Assembly: GCA_002928535.1 (NCBI GenBank)
Contig: PERG01000017.1
Location: forward strand, 1-50,742
DNA length: 50,742 nucleotides
Direction: 5' to 3'
DNA from: Methylotenera sp.
GTDB lineage: Bacteria; Pseudomonadota; Gammaproteobacteria; Burkholderiales; Methylophilaceae
Shown here: piece after piece, positions 8,071 through 16,730 of the stretch
How the letters are laid out: each line of letters opens with the position of its first letter
Numbering within the stretch: position 1 is the first letter of the stretch
Program-made: the position numbers and the translations under genes
Notes under the pieces: model-generated
The model's input: the letters and a program-made list of their open reading frames with translations, nothing else
Told to the model about the DNA's origin: nothing
The model's database searches: none

Positions 8071-8140
8071 AGTTAAGTTAGCCACATCCTACGGGCTATG
8101 GCTATAGTACTTAGTCAATAATCTGAAAGTGATAAACAAA

Positions 8141-9553
8141 ATGAAATCACTAACCCCAACATACGTACCAGCTGTAAAAGTCGCACCGAGTGCATGGCAG
8201 GTATTTGCCGTTGCCAGTATCGCTATTTTTATGGCATCTCTAGATAGCACCATTCTTTATGCAGGGTTCAATAATATTTTAAATAGCTTTCCAAATTCTA
8301 GGGCTACTGATTTATCTTGGGCTATGAGTGGTTATTCGATCGTATATGCTGCAATGCTAATTCCTGCAGGTGGAATAGCAGACAAATATGGCAGAAAAAA
8401 GATCTTTATGCTGGGTACACTTTTGTTTATTTCAGCTTCATTTGCATGTGGAGCCTCGCCCAGCGTTTTTTGGTTAATTGTAGCAAGGGTATTTCAATCC
8501 ATTGGTGCTTGCTTGCTTACACCTGCAGCACTGGCTTTGGTGCTTGATGCATTTCCTAAAGAGAAACGCATGGTTGCGATGGGTGCATGGGGGGCCGTAG
8601 GCGCTTTAGCGGCAGCTTTAGGACCTGGCATCGGGTCATATATTATTGATGTCGGTGGGTGGGAGTGGGCCTTTTTCATCAATGTACCCATTGGATTACT
8701 TTGCATTTGGCAAAGCTCAAAGATATTACACGAGTCTACTCAGCCCAGAGACAAAATGCACATGGATTGGATTGGCATGTCCCAGCTGATTATTGGTGTT
8801 GGTGCAATTGCTTTTGGCATTGTTGAAATGAAGTCGCCTAATTGGAATCATTTAGAGCTCATTGGGATTATTGTTCTGGGGTTTGCAATTATTTTAAGTT
8901 ACATCCCTTGGGCAAAATTTAATCCGGAACCATTGTTCGAGCTAAGCCTATTTAAAAACATAACATTTATGTACGCAAATCTGGCTGGTATTACATATGG
9001 AATTGCTTTTTCTATCATGTTCTTTTCATTCTTTTTTTGGATGAAAAACATTTGGCATTTCGATCAAACATTAGCCGGTGCTGCAATTATGCCAGGCCCA
9101 CTAGTGGTCGTTCCTACAGCAATATTATCAGGAAGAATTGCATCAAAAATAGGCCATCGGTCATTATTAGTCACTGGTACAGTTTTATATGCTTTAAGCG
9201 GTTTATGGTTTTTATTAATTCCTGAAGCAAATCCTAATTATTTAAAAGACTGGTTGCCAGGATTGCTGCTTAATGGCATTTCTATTGGATTGGTGATGCC
9301 ATCTTTATCAGCTGCGGCAGTTTATGCTTTGCCTCCGAAGGATTATGCAGTTGGCTCCGCAATCAATCAAGCTATGCGGCAAATAGGTACAGTAATAGGA
9401 GTGTCTATAACCGTCCTTTTTTTAGCAAAGTCTCAACTCACAGTAACAGACTTTAGACCCACCTATTTAATACATATTGCATTAGCTGTGATAACTGCAT
9501 TCTTGTGTATGCCAATTAAGACTCATCCTAAACACTCTTTAACTGCTAAGTAA
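8141..9553 (+). CDS. MFS transporter, DHA2 drug:H+ antiporter type
   Basis: About 470 residues with some 14 hydrophobic segments. The family signature MASLDSTILYAGFNNI in helix 1, motif A (GGIADKYGRKKIFMLG) and a motif C-like region (GAVGALAAALGPGIGSYI) are visible. An inner-membrane proton-driven exporter of small molecules is predicted. The ATG at 8141 was preferred; a GTG at 8129 (MINKMK...) is an alternative, and neither has a good ribosome site. It follows the exported hydrolase by about 70 bases and probably shares its promoter and TetR control. Confidence 0.92.
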   Translation: MKSLTPTYVPAVKVAPSAWQVFAVASIAIFMASLDSTILYAGFNNILNSFPNSRATDLSWAMSGYSIVYAAMLIPAGGIADKYGRKKIFMLGTLLFISASFACGASPSVFWLIVARVFQSIGACLLTPAALALVLDAFPKEKRMVAMGAWGAVGALAAALGPGIGSYIIDVGGWEWAFFINVPIGLLCIWQSSKILHESTQPRDKMHMDWIGMSQLIIGVGAIAFGIVEMKSPNWNHLELIGIIVLGFAIILSYIPWAKFNPEPLFELSLFKNITFMYANLAGITYGIAFSIMFFSFFFWMKNIWHFDQTLAGAAIMPGPLVVVPTAILSGRIASKIGHRSLLVTGTVLYALSGLWFLLIPEANPNYLKDWLPGLLLNGISIGLVMPSLSAAAVYALPPKDYAVGSAINQAMRQIGTVIGVSITVLFLAKSQLTVTDFRPTYLIHIALAVITAFLCMPIKTHPKHSLTAK

Positions 9554-9684
9554 CAGAGGACATGAAGTCGTTAAGATGAAAAGAAATGTCGTTATAAGTG
9601 TTCTAAAGGTAGTGAACCCGCTTCCAAAAATATCAAGTGAGTATTAAAAAATGCAGTTTAAATTAACCTAAAATGGAGAATAAA

Positions 9685-10557
9685 ATGGAAAATATACCGA
9701 AAGACTTAAAGTTTAATGGTGAAGAGCTTTTTATCGAACTTAGCGATGGTGAAGTATTAAGGGTCATTAAGACTGGTCATGGCGCGCCACTTGTCTTGAT
9801 GCATACAATTAGGACTCAAATAGAATTTTTTAGTGAGATGATCCCATTTTATGCAAAAAACTATACTGTTTATGCTGTTGATTTGCCAGGGCATGGGCAA
9901 TCTTCCATCAATAAAAAAATTAACTATGATGAACCATACTTAAGAAAATCTATGATTGACCTAATCAACAAATTGGGTCTGGAGAAAATCACCCTAGTCG
10001 GTGAATCAATTGGCGCAACTCTTTCCTTAACAATTGCAGCCACTATTCCAAATAAAATTAAACAGGTGATTGCTGTCAATACTTACGACTATGAAACTCG
10101 TTATGCTGATGGGATTAGAAGGGGCAATTTTATTGCTAACTTTATGATGTGGAATTATTCAATCCCCATTAATGGGGCCATATTCGCAGCTTTAGAAAAT
10201 CGATTTTTCTTAAGCTTAGTGATGAATGGCGGCGTAACTAATATTAAAAAAATACCAACATGGTTAATGAAAATTTTTGATCAAACAGGACATAGACCTG
10301 GTTATGGCTATTTAGGTAGAAATATATTAAAAAATTGGAGAAGTTGGGCAAAAGCAACTAGCAATTACCAACAGATTAGCAGTCCTGTCACATTGGTCTA
10401 TGGCGAAAATGACTGGTCTACAAAAGAAGAAAGATTGCGTACTTTGAATAAAGTACCGAATGCTAAATTTGAAACGATTGCTAACTCTGGTCACTTTCTA
10501 AGTGTGGATAATCCTAATGCACTTAAACAGGTTGTCACCAAACACTTAATTGCATAA
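9685..10557 (+). CDS. Alpha/beta-fold hydrolase, cytoplasmic
   Basis: 290 residues from the ATG at 9685, which has GGAG six bases upstream; a further ATG at 9673 would place the ribosome site inside the gene. The fold markers are DLPGHGQSS, nucleophile Ser in VGESIGATL, Asp in VYGENDW and His in NSGHFLS. No signal peptide. It resembles general esterase/lipase or C-C hydrolases, and the substrate is unknown. It follows the transporter in the same direction after about 130 bases and ends before a strong hairpin. Confidence 0.9.
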   Translation: MENIPKDLKFNGEELFIELSDGEVLRVIKTGHGAPLVLMHTIRTQIEFFSEMIPFYAKNYTVYAVDLPGHGQSSINKKINYDEPYLRKSMIDLINKLGLEKITLVGESIGATLSLTIAATIPNKIKQVIAVNTYDYETRYADGIRRGNFIANFMMWNYSIPINGAIFAALENRFFLSLVMNGGVTNIKKIPTWLMKIFDQTGHRPGYGYLGRNILKNWRSWAKATSNYQQISSPVTLVYGENDWSTKEERLRTLNKVPNAKFETIANSGHFLSVDNPNALKQVVTKHLIA

Positions 10558-10591
10558 TGGAAGAAAAATAGGGTGAAGCAAGCCTTGCTGA

Positions 10592-10624
10592 TAAATTAGC
10601 CTAACCTTGTGTTAGGCTAATTTA
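10592..10624. terminator. Bidirectional terminator hairpin
   Basis: TAAATTAGCCTAAC, loop CTTGT plus one base, then its perfect complement GTTAGGCTAATTTA. The 14-bp stem lies between the plus-strand hydrolase and the minus-strand diguanylate cyclase and has A/T flanks suited to termination both ways. Confidence 0.85.
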
Positions 10625-10772
10625 TATTTGATTGACGACATTTAGAACCAATAGCAAGTGAGCGCAGCAATAAATGAAGTTCTAAATTTTAATGTGATTC
10701 TTTATTCATTAATCCTAGCAAATGCACTCTGCTGTTGGATTAGATACTGATTAAAGTTTTATTAATAGTGTT

Positions 10773-12061
10773 CTAGTTGGCAGTCCTTACACAATTTTTA
10801 CCACTTAACTTCACTTTGTATAATGCTTTGTCTGCTCTATTAATCAAACTGATTGTGGTTTCGTTTTTAAGCCTTTCTGCAACCCCAAAAGAAGCCGTCA
10901 CTTGCCCTACCTCTCCAATCATTTGATCAGCAATACTTTTTCTAAATCTTTCAGTTAATACCATAGTTTCTTGTAATGTGGCATCGGGCACAATGATTAG
11001 GAACTCTTCGCCACCCCATCTGATAACGTTATCGGTTGATCTTGCCTCTTCTTTTAATGTACGGCTAATTGTTTTTAAACTAAATCGCCGGCAATATGCC
11101 CATACTTATCATTTATTTTTTTGAAGTCATCAATATCTAACATAACCAAACAAACTGGCTTCCCATGATGCTTTTTATGTTGGTCATAATGGATTAATAA
11201 CTGCTCACCAGACCTACGGTTATTAAGCTCGGTTAGCGCATCTTTTGCAGCGAGGTCTTTCAGCGCATTTTCTTTAGATATACGGTCTGTTGAGTCTCTA
11301 CTAAAACTTACAAAGTGCGATACATTCACACTTTCATCCTGGATATGGGCAATACTTTGATCGACATAAAATAAGGTACCATTTTTTCTTACATTCGGTT
11401 TGTGCGTTTGGAAGTGTAAATGGTCGTTAGATTGGCGCGCGTCAGTACCTAGCTTTTGTTCTGATTCTATCCACAAAAAAGAGGGATGTTTACCAATCAC
11501 TTCGGTCGCTTGGTAACCTGTTAACGTTTCAAAACTCGTATTAATAAATACGATTTTATTATCACTATCAGTAATAATGACGCAATCTGGAGAATCATTA
11601 AGCGCTCTAATTAATAGATTACGTTCTTTTTGAGCTTGTATAAAAGCGGTTATGTTCCTTTGCACAGAAATATAGTATTGAATGACCCCGCTATTATCTT
11701 TAATTGGAGAAATACTCCATTCAACGTTATAAGGATTCCCATTTCTTTCATAATTAATCGTTGTTCCCTCAAAGGGGATGCCTGCATTAATACAAGTGCG
11801 CAACTGATCAATAACATTTTTATCCGTTAATGGACCCTGTAGAATTTTAGGCGACTGGCCAAGTAGCTCATCCATGGTATAGCCGGTCATATTTTGGAAC
11901 GCATGATTGGCGTAAATTATTCTAGGTCCAACAACTCCTTTATTGGCATCAGTAATAACGATGGGGCTGTAAGTTTGACCAAGTGCAGCCTGAAACAGTA
12001 ATGCCTTATCCTCGTAGGGAATAATTAAATTTTCATTGGCATGATTGCTTATAGAACTCAT
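10773..12061 (-). pseudogene. PAS-PAS-GGDEF diguanylate cyclase, frameshifted
   Basis: Two frames join into one protein. The upstream part holds two PAS domains (GPRIIYANHAFQNMTGY, and DSDNKIVFINTSFETLTGYQ) and the start of a GGDEF domain (DIDDFKKINDKYGHIAGDLV), then stops near 11073. Inserting one base in the GTTTAAAAAC run near 11073-11078 restores TISRTLKEEARSTDNVIRWG, GEEFLIIVPDA and the rest to 10773. The active site is GGEEF with an RSTD inhibitory site five residues before. The repaired protein would be about 430 residues. The first plausible ATG is at 12061; the frame is open to a TTG at 12085. It is third in the BLUF-EAL operon, 40 bases after the EAL gene. Either a true inactivating deletion or a sequencing error is possible. 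Confidence 0.85.
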
Positions 12062-12101
12062 GGATAGATTGTCATTAATACGCAAATATTGAATTTACGT
12101 A

Positions 12102-12869
12102 TTATTTCCACGCTTCTTCATTAATGGCGGGTAAACATTCAAAACCAGGCCTTGCAAAGTAGTAACCCTGGTACAAATGGACACCTTGAGCATATAAAAT
12201 ATCTCGCTCTTCTTTTTCTTCAATTCCCTCTGCAATTACTTGAATGGATAGTTCTCTACATACGGCAATGATGCCAAATACCAAGGATCTTCTTACACGA
12301 TCATTGTGTATATTTCTCGTGAGAGACATGTCCAACTTAATGACATCCGGTTGCCAATCCGCTAATAGATTCAAACCTGCATAGCCAGCACCAAAGTCGT
12401 CAATGGCCGTAGTGAAATTCTGTTTTTTGTATTCAATAAAGATTTTTTTCAGGTGATCATGATCGATCACTTTTTCACCCTCAGTGACTTCAAACATGAT
12501 CCGGTTAGTCGGAAAATCTAGTTCCGCAGCAGCCTCGAGCGTGGCTCTGATACAGGTCTCTGGACGATATACGGCATTAGGCAAAAAGTTAATACTGAGC
12601 ATTCCCTGCAAATCAAGCTTCTTCGCTAGATCAAGTGCTTTAACACGGATTGCCTGATCAAATTTGTATCTATTGGCATCTGTCACTTGGGAGAGGATAT
12701 GTAAAGCGCCTTCTTGATTCGGCCCTCTTACCAATGCTTCATAACCAAAAATGGATTTTTGATGAAAATTCACAATCGGTTGAAATGCCATAGTGAATTC
12801 AATACCTAATTGATCTAGATTACGACAGTCGTTACAACCCACGGGTTTAAAATTGTTGCCAACTTCCAT
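12102..12869 (-). CDS. Free-standing EAL-domain c-di-GMP phosphodiesterase
   Basis: 255 residues forming a single EAL domain of the type found in BLUF-EAL photoreceptors. The catalytic set is complete: Glu44 in YEALVRG, Asn94 in LSINFLP, Glu127 in MFEVTE, Asp157-Asp158 in IDDFGAGYAG, Lys178 in IKLD and Glu in IAEGIE. An N-terminal CNDC (residues 12-15) precedes it, as in relatives. A good ribosome site (GGAGG) lies nine bases before the start. It begins 25 bases after the BLUF gene and hydrolysis of c-di-GMP under light control is the natural prediction, with the BLUF partner acting in trans. Confidence 0.93.
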   Translation of the reverse strand: MEVGNNFKPVGCNDCRNLDQLGIEFTMAFQPIVNFHQKSIFGYEALVRGPNQEGALHILSQVTDANRYKFDQAIRVKALDLAKKLDLQGMLSINFLPNAVYRPETCIRATLEAAAELDFPTNRIMFEVTEGEKVIDHDHLKKIFIEYKKQNFTTAIDDFGAGYAGLNLLADWQPDVIKLDMSLTRNIHNDRVRRSLVFGIIAVCRELSIQVIAEGIEEKEERDILYAQGVHLYQGYYFARPGFECLPAINEEAWK

Positions 12870-12894
12870 TTAAAACTTACCTCCACTACTAACT

Positions 12895-13482
12895 TCAAAT
12901 TAGATTACGTGTTGTAAAAAATGTGAATATTGAAACCATTAACGCCAACCCAGAAAATAGTAAAGCCAGGTTAGCTTTCCTTTGCGCAGTCTTTGATAAT
13001 GGCGCCTGAGTAGAATCGTTTATCTTTGATGGCAAGATGGAATCACTACTTTCATCATAAGCTTTGAAGAGCAAATTCAAGAATTTATTAATCATCTCTC
13101 CAGAGAATAGATAGGGATCAAAGGTCTGAAAATTATTTTCTTTGAGAAACCGTTGTATCTGCTCATCTAAAGGCGCAAATTTCATCGCCCATTCACCAAA
13201 CGAAAGTGTATCAATGTATTTTTTTGATATGACTTTAATATCTTTGTGACGGGGATCGGCTTCAAGTTTCGATAGCAGTGTGTTTACTGCGTCTTCATCT
13301 CCTTCTAAACATTGAAAGAAAACACCATCTCCAAAATAAAGTACGCCCACCAAGCCATTTTTACGATTGTTTACCCTGGATTTAGCAAGAATTCTTGCAA
13401 CATTAGGTTCTATTTTATTAACGATTTCTTGAGAATCAAAAGTAGAGCGGCTGATATAAATAATTTGTAAAAGTTTTTTCAT
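12895..13482 (-). CDS. BLUF blue-light sensor with C-terminal membrane helix
   Basis: 195 residues. The BLUF flavin-binding domain (1-100) shows the photoactive Tyr9 (IIYISRS), Asn39, Gln57 (FFQCLEGD) and the Trp98/Met100 pair (FGEWAMKF). A helical linker with a Ser/Asp-rich stretch follows, and a single transmembrane helix at about 172-190 (ANLALLFSGLALMVSIFTFF) ends the protein. Most short BLUF proteins lack such an anchor. It is first in a three-gene operon with an EAL and a PAS-GGDEF gene, so it probably transmits blue light to c-di-GMP turnover at the inner membrane. The intergenic region 13483-13645 must carry the promoter; no clear motif was found. Confidence 0.94.
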   Translation of the reverse strand: MKKLLQIIYISRSTFDSQEIVNKIEPNVARILAKSRVNNRKNGLVGVLYFGDGVFFQCLEGDEDAVNTLLSKLEADPRHKDIKVISKKYIDTLSFGEWAMKFAPLDEQIQRFLKENNFQTFDPYLFSGEMINKFLNLLFKAYDESSDSILPSKINDSTQAPLSKTAQRKANLALLFSGLALMVSIFTFFTTRNLI

Positions 13483-13647
13483 AAAGTAACTTTCAGGTTA
13501 GATGATGTATTTTAGCCAGAGCATACAGACTAGTCTACCCATGAAATGGATGCTATACGTAAATATATTCTTACAAATTTGAATCTTTAAGCGAGGTTTA
13601 AAGTCTTTTGGGCGGCATGGACACTACTGAATTAAATAAATTGCTCA

Positions 13648-13689
13648 TAAAAAAGACTGATGCTTAAAATGCACAATCAGTCTTTTTTT
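13648..13689. terminator. Rho-independent terminator
   Basis: AAAAAAGACTGA pairs with TCAGTCTTTTTTT around a 16-base loop. It lies just downstream of the minus-strand gene at 13715-14149 and upstream of the BLUF operon. Confidence 0.8.
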
Positions 13690-13714
13690 GTTTATAGAGC
13701 AATAAACGTTATAA

Positions 13715-14149
13715 CTAAGTACGCCAAGGATGTTTGGGCACATCACAAACACCAGCTACATTGACACCTGCCTGTGCCACGAGATGATCGTTTTCCACAG
13801 TATCGCCACTTACGCCAATGGCACCGATCAAAATGCCTTCATGATCGACAATTGGCAAACCGCCAGGAAATGTAATCAGCCCATCATTAGAATGCTCAAT
13901 GCCATAAAGTGGTGAACCCGGGACGGATAATTTACCTATTTCACCAGATGGCATCGCAAAATAACATGCGGTCTTGGCTTTTTTAATGGCAATATCGATA
14001 CTGCCTACCCACGCATCATCCATTCTGGTAAAACTTTTCAGGTTGCCACCTGAATCCAATACGGCGATACACATCTTAACGCCTATTTCTTTGGATTTTT
14101 CTACGGCTTTATCGATTATTTCTTGTGCAACTTCAAAGCTTACATGCAT
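13715..14149 (-). CDS. GlcG/HbpS-like (DUF336) protein
   Basis: 144 residues, the normal full length for the family. Typical segments are [40 protein letters not shown] and [22 protein letters not shown]. Members include a haem-binding extracellular sensor partner (HbpS) and GlcG of the glycolate operon, but many have unknown roles. No signal peptide is present. It stands alone with its own terminator. A decayed duplicate of its 3' end lies about 0.9 kb away at 14590-14675. Confidence 0.9.
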   Translation of the reverse strand: MHVSFEVAQEIIDKAVEKSKEIGVKMCIAVLDSGGNLKSFTRMDDAWVGSIDIAIKKAKTACYFAMPSGEIGKLSVPGSPLYGIEHSNDGLITFPGGLPIVDHEGILIGAIGVSGDTVENDHLVAQAGVNVAGVCDVPKHPWRT

Positions 14150-14296
14150 ATGATTCCTAAATTTAAGTGGGGGTTAAATACGACTCTTGTCAGTGAATTA
14201 AAATTCATTTAATTTTCGTGTGTGTAGTCTAAAAGCACTATTGCGAGCTTAGTTCTAGAAATCTAACATGTACTTTGGGTTCTAATCCTTAATAAA

Positions 14297-14339
14297 CTAA
14301 AACACGCTAAATGCCATTTGAGTATTTAGCGTGTTTTAG
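14297..14339. repeat. Perfect 16-bp inverted repeat, 11-base loop
   Basis: CTAAAACACGCTAAAT and ATTTAGCGTGTTTTAG are exact complements. No intact gene ends here on either strand. It may be the terminator of a lost gene, or the end of the PEP-CTERM gene relic that starts nearby. Confidence 0.75.
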
Positions 14340-14430
14340 GATGATTTGTCTTAAATTTTCATTAAGGAATTTAAAATGCAATTGCCAGCCCTTAGCCTTA
14401 CCCATCCATTTTAGTGTTTGTATCATCGGT

Positions 14431-14583
14431 TCATTGACTAACCAACCTGGCACTTGGCAAATGATCGTCAGTCCCGTTCCTGAGCCTGAAACTTATGGGC
14501 TATTTATGGTAGGACTGGGTATTGTGGCCGCAATAGCGCGTAGAAGTAGTTATATACGCAAGTTTGAATACCAAAATTTATAG
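14431..14583 (+). pseudogene. PEP-CTERM protein, C-terminal remnant
   Basis: The frame ends with VPEPETYGLFMVGLG then IVAAIARRSS and a short basic tail. This is the PEP-CTERM sorting signal: a VPEPET motif, a hydrophobic helix and an Arg cluster. Such proteins are processed by the exosortase (EpsH) system. Nothing upstream looks like a mature PEP-CTERM protein, so only the tail survives after a deletion. An unrelated short stretch with AAGGAAT and ATG at 14376 may be the original 5' end, but it stops after 12 codons. Confidence 0.7.
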
Positions 14584-14589
14584 ATCAAC

Positions 14590-14675
14590 TACGTCATAAC
14601 TAAGTCCCGCCAACAATGTTTAGTACTTCACAGCCATATTCACGCCTGCGACCCGGATGATCATTTTCACTTTTA
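14590..14675 (-). pseudogene. Decayed duplicate of the DUF336 gene 3' end
   Basis: ATAACTAAGTCCCGCCAACA and the following text through CGGATGATCATTTTCAC parallel 13711-13795 (ATAACTAAGTACGCCAAGGA ... CGAGATGATCGTTTTCCAC), the end of the GlcG/HbpS-like gene. Several indels break the frame. It shows a past tandem duplication spanning the PEP-CTERM relic. Confidence 0.6.
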
Positions 14676-14689
14676 TCTAATTCTACTTA

Positions 14690-14705
14690 TGTGATGCAAG
14701 TCACA
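14690..14705. promoter_or_regulatory. Crp/Fnr-type binding site TGTGA-N6-TCACA
   Basis: TGTGATGCAAGTCACA has perfect five-base half-sites with a six-base spacer, the consensus for Crp-family regulators. It is centred about 65 bases before the pentapeptide gene. A Crp/Fnr-type regulator is the next gene in that transcript, so autoregulation is likely (inference). Confidence 0.65.
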
Positions 14706-14761
14706 GAATGCGACAATTTATTAGAGGATATTAAATACGTGGTGAACAACTGGAGTTGATG

Positions 14762-15523
14762 ATGAAAATTTTTTATTTTATTGCTGTAATAGCGCTATGG
14801 GCTTCTAGTGGCCTCGTTATGGCTGGCGAAGTACGTGAAAAAATCACGCAAGAACAAGCCATTGGCATCATTAAAACTAAGACGTGTAACCTGGCCAATA
14901 AAGATTTAGGCTATTTGAAGTTCGAGAACATGAATTTAAGTCATTGCAATATGGAAAATGTCAGTTTGTTTGGGGCGGACTCACGCAATGCAAATTTAAG
15001 CGGAGTCAATTTGAAGCATGCATATCTTAATCTTGCACGTCTTGAGAATGCCAATTTAAGTCGTAGTGATTTAACAAATGCGATCATTTTTCAAGCCATT
15101 TTTGATAAAACCAACTTTGAAGGGGCTAATTTAACAAATGCGAGGATGATTGGCACTTTAGGTGCAGTGAATATGGCAGGTGCCAAAATTATTAAAGGTC
15201 GATTTGGTTTGGATATGGGTAATCAACCCATGGGCCAAATGAAATTTGATTCTGTGGGTGGCAATTTTTCAAACGCCAATTTCGAAGGTGCAGACTTAAA
15301 TATTGCGTCATTCTTATTTGGTAATTTAAGAGGTGCGAACCTGCGCAATACTAATCTTTATAGGGCAGAGTTGAGTAAAGCAGATTTAACGGGGGCGGAT
15401 TTGACAGGTGCTGATTTAACAGATGCTATTGTAGATGGGGCTATTATGAAAGATGTGAAAGGCTTGAAATCCGTAAAAGGATGGAGCACTGTAAAAGGTA
15501 AATGTGAGTTCTGTAGCCAATAA
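14762..15523 (+). CDS. Exported pentapeptide-repeat protein
   Basis: 253 residues from the ATG at 14762, which has GGAG six bases upstream; the frame also opens at TTG 14756 and ATG 14759. A signal peptide (MKIFYFIAVIALWASSGLVM, then AGE) directs it out of the cytoplasm. From about residue 40 to 230 it is built of A(N/D)LXX repeats (ANLSGVNLKHAYLNLARL, ADLTGADLTGADLTDA), which fold as a right-handed beta-helix, interrupted by a non-repeat loop near 135-160. Two Cys residues end the protein (GKCEFCSQ). Its function is unknown. It is followed 19 bases later by a Crp/Fnr regulator and both lie behind the TGTGA-N6-TCACA site. Confidence 0.9.
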   Translation: MKIFYFIAVIALWASSGLVMAGEVREKITQEQAIGIIKTKTCNLANKDLGYLKFENMNLSHCNMENVSLFGADSRNANLSGVNLKHAYLNLARLENANLSRSDLTNAIIFQAIFDKTNFEGANLTNARMIGTLGAVNMAGAKIIKGRFGLDMGNQPMGQMKFDSVGGNFSNANFEGADLNIASFLFGNLRGANLRNTNLYRAELSKADLTGADLTGADLTDAIVDGAIMKDVKGLKSVKGWSTVKGKCEFCSQ

Positions 15524-15542
15524 CCTATCGCTAGGAGTTGTT

Positions 15543-16217
15543 ATGTCAGATACAAACCATCGATTAACATGGTTGGAGAGCTTTCCTGAATTACATGGCC
15601 TAGATGAACATGCAATCGCTATATTGGCAAAAAACTCTCGTATCGTGGAGGCACCGGTAGGCACTATTGGCTATCGGGAAGGTGCGCCCTGTAACGCTTA
15701 CGTAATGAGATTGGCAGGCAAATCAAGGGTATACAAAATGTCTTCTGGCGGGCGTGAAATATTGCTATATCGGGTGGGCGCCGGAGAGACTTGTGTAATC
15801 ACTACCACTTGTTTACTGGGAGGTAGTGATTACCCCGCTTCTACCATTGTTGAAGAACCGATCCGGGATGTGTTGATTCCAGCCAGTGCATTTAACCAAC
15901 TAATGATTGAATCAGCTGTTTTCCGGAAATTTGTCATGATTAATTATGGTGCTCTGATCAGCGATTTAATTGTGCTGTTAGATGAAGTGGCATTTCAAAG
16001 TTTGAATGCACGCTTGGCTAAAGTATTATTGGATAGCAATGCGAGTCAGATTTTCCGCACTCACCAAGAGCTGGCTGATGAATTGGGCACAGCACGGGAG
16101 GTGATAAGCCGACAATTAAAACGCCTTGAACAAAATGGCCTGGTGACATTAGGCAGAGGGCATCTGGAAATCAAGAACCGCCCGGCGCTGCAAAAGCTTA
16201 TTCATTTTAGCCATTAA
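15543..16217 (+). CDS. Crp/Fnr-family transcriptional regulator
   Basis: 224 residues from the ATG at 15543, which has AGGAG five bases upstream; an in-frame GTG at 15504 overlaps the previous gene and was rejected. A cyclic-nucleotide-type beta-roll (about 20-125, YREGAPCNAYVMRLAGKSRV, GAGETCVITTTCLLGG) is followed by a helix-turn-helix with recognition helix TAREVISRQLKRLE. The REVISR pattern combines Arg-Glu as in Crp with Glu-x-x-Ser-Arg as in Fnr. Cys residues occur in CVITTTC, but the N-terminal Fe-S cluster Cys set of Fnr is absent. It is convergent with a hemerythrin-like gene, which would fit oxygen or nitric oxide stress, but the signal is unknown. Confidence 0.92.
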   Translation: MSDTNHRLTWLESFPELHGLDEHAIAILAKNSRIVEAPVGTIGYREGAPCNAYVMRLAGKSRVYKMSSGGREILLYRVGAGETCVITTTCLLGGSDYPASTIVEEPIRDVLIPASAFNQLMIESAVFRKFVMINYGALISDLIVLLDEVAFQSLNARLAKVLLDSNASQIFRTHQELADELGTAREVISRQLKRLEQNGLVTLGRGHLEIKNRPALQKLIHFSH

Positions 16218-16229
16218 GTGTTAATAGCA

Positions 16230-16730
16230 TTAGTGACTTAGTAACTCTATTTTTCGCAGATGGATTTTTTGACCAAGGACCTCCATATTCAATTCCAGTT
16301 TCTCTGCTTTTACAAACATTTCCTCCCGCTGCACCTTAACGTAATAATTAAAATACTTCTCTAAATCGATGATGTTGTGATCATGCATTTCATTATTGGG
16401 ATTATGAAAATCAATTTGTGAAATCAATTCAATCAATGGATCGAAAGTGATTTGCAATTCAGGCAACAGACCCTTTTTGAGTAGCGCTTTTTTGATAGCT
16501 GGATAAAAAATCTCATCTTCGATTTGGGCATATATCGCTAAGTTGAGATAGATACGTGATTTGAAATTATGTTTTTGCTTGTCGCTATCACAGTAGCGAT
16601 AATGTTTGAACAGATCCAGTATCTCATTTTGATATGCTGTTAGCAGTTGAACGGCATTCTGCTGTTGATCAAAAAATACAAAACTAGATGGTCTAGTTGA
16701 GTTTACCGTTAGTTGTTCCATGTTATCCAT
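16230..16730 (-). CDS. Hemerythrin-like HHE-domain protein
   Basis: 166 residues, all helical. Motifs are LLTAYQNEILDLFKHYRYCD, AQIEDEIFYPAIKKALLKKG and MHDHNIIDLEKYFNYY, giving the Glu and His ligands expected of a diiron HHE protein. The usual first His of the HHE motif is not clear, so metal binding is probable rather than certain. It ends 12 bases from the end of the Crp/Fnr gene, convergent. Relatives act in oxygen binding or repair after nitric oxide damage. Confidence 0.75.
   Translation of the reverse strand: MDNMEQLTVNSTRPSSFVFFDQQQNAVQLLTAYQNEILDLFKHYRYCDSDKQKHNFKSRIYLNLAIYAQIEDEIFYPAIKKALLKKGLLPELQITFDPLIELISQIDFHNPNNEMHDHNIIDLEKYFNYYVKVQREEMFVKAEKLELNMEVLGQKIHLRKIELLSH

Noticed and set aside
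15504..15542. GTG start for the Crp/Fnr regulator at 15504
   Set aside because: It overlaps the previous gene and has no ribosome site. The ATG at 15543 has AGGAG five bases upstream and gives a normal family N-terminus.
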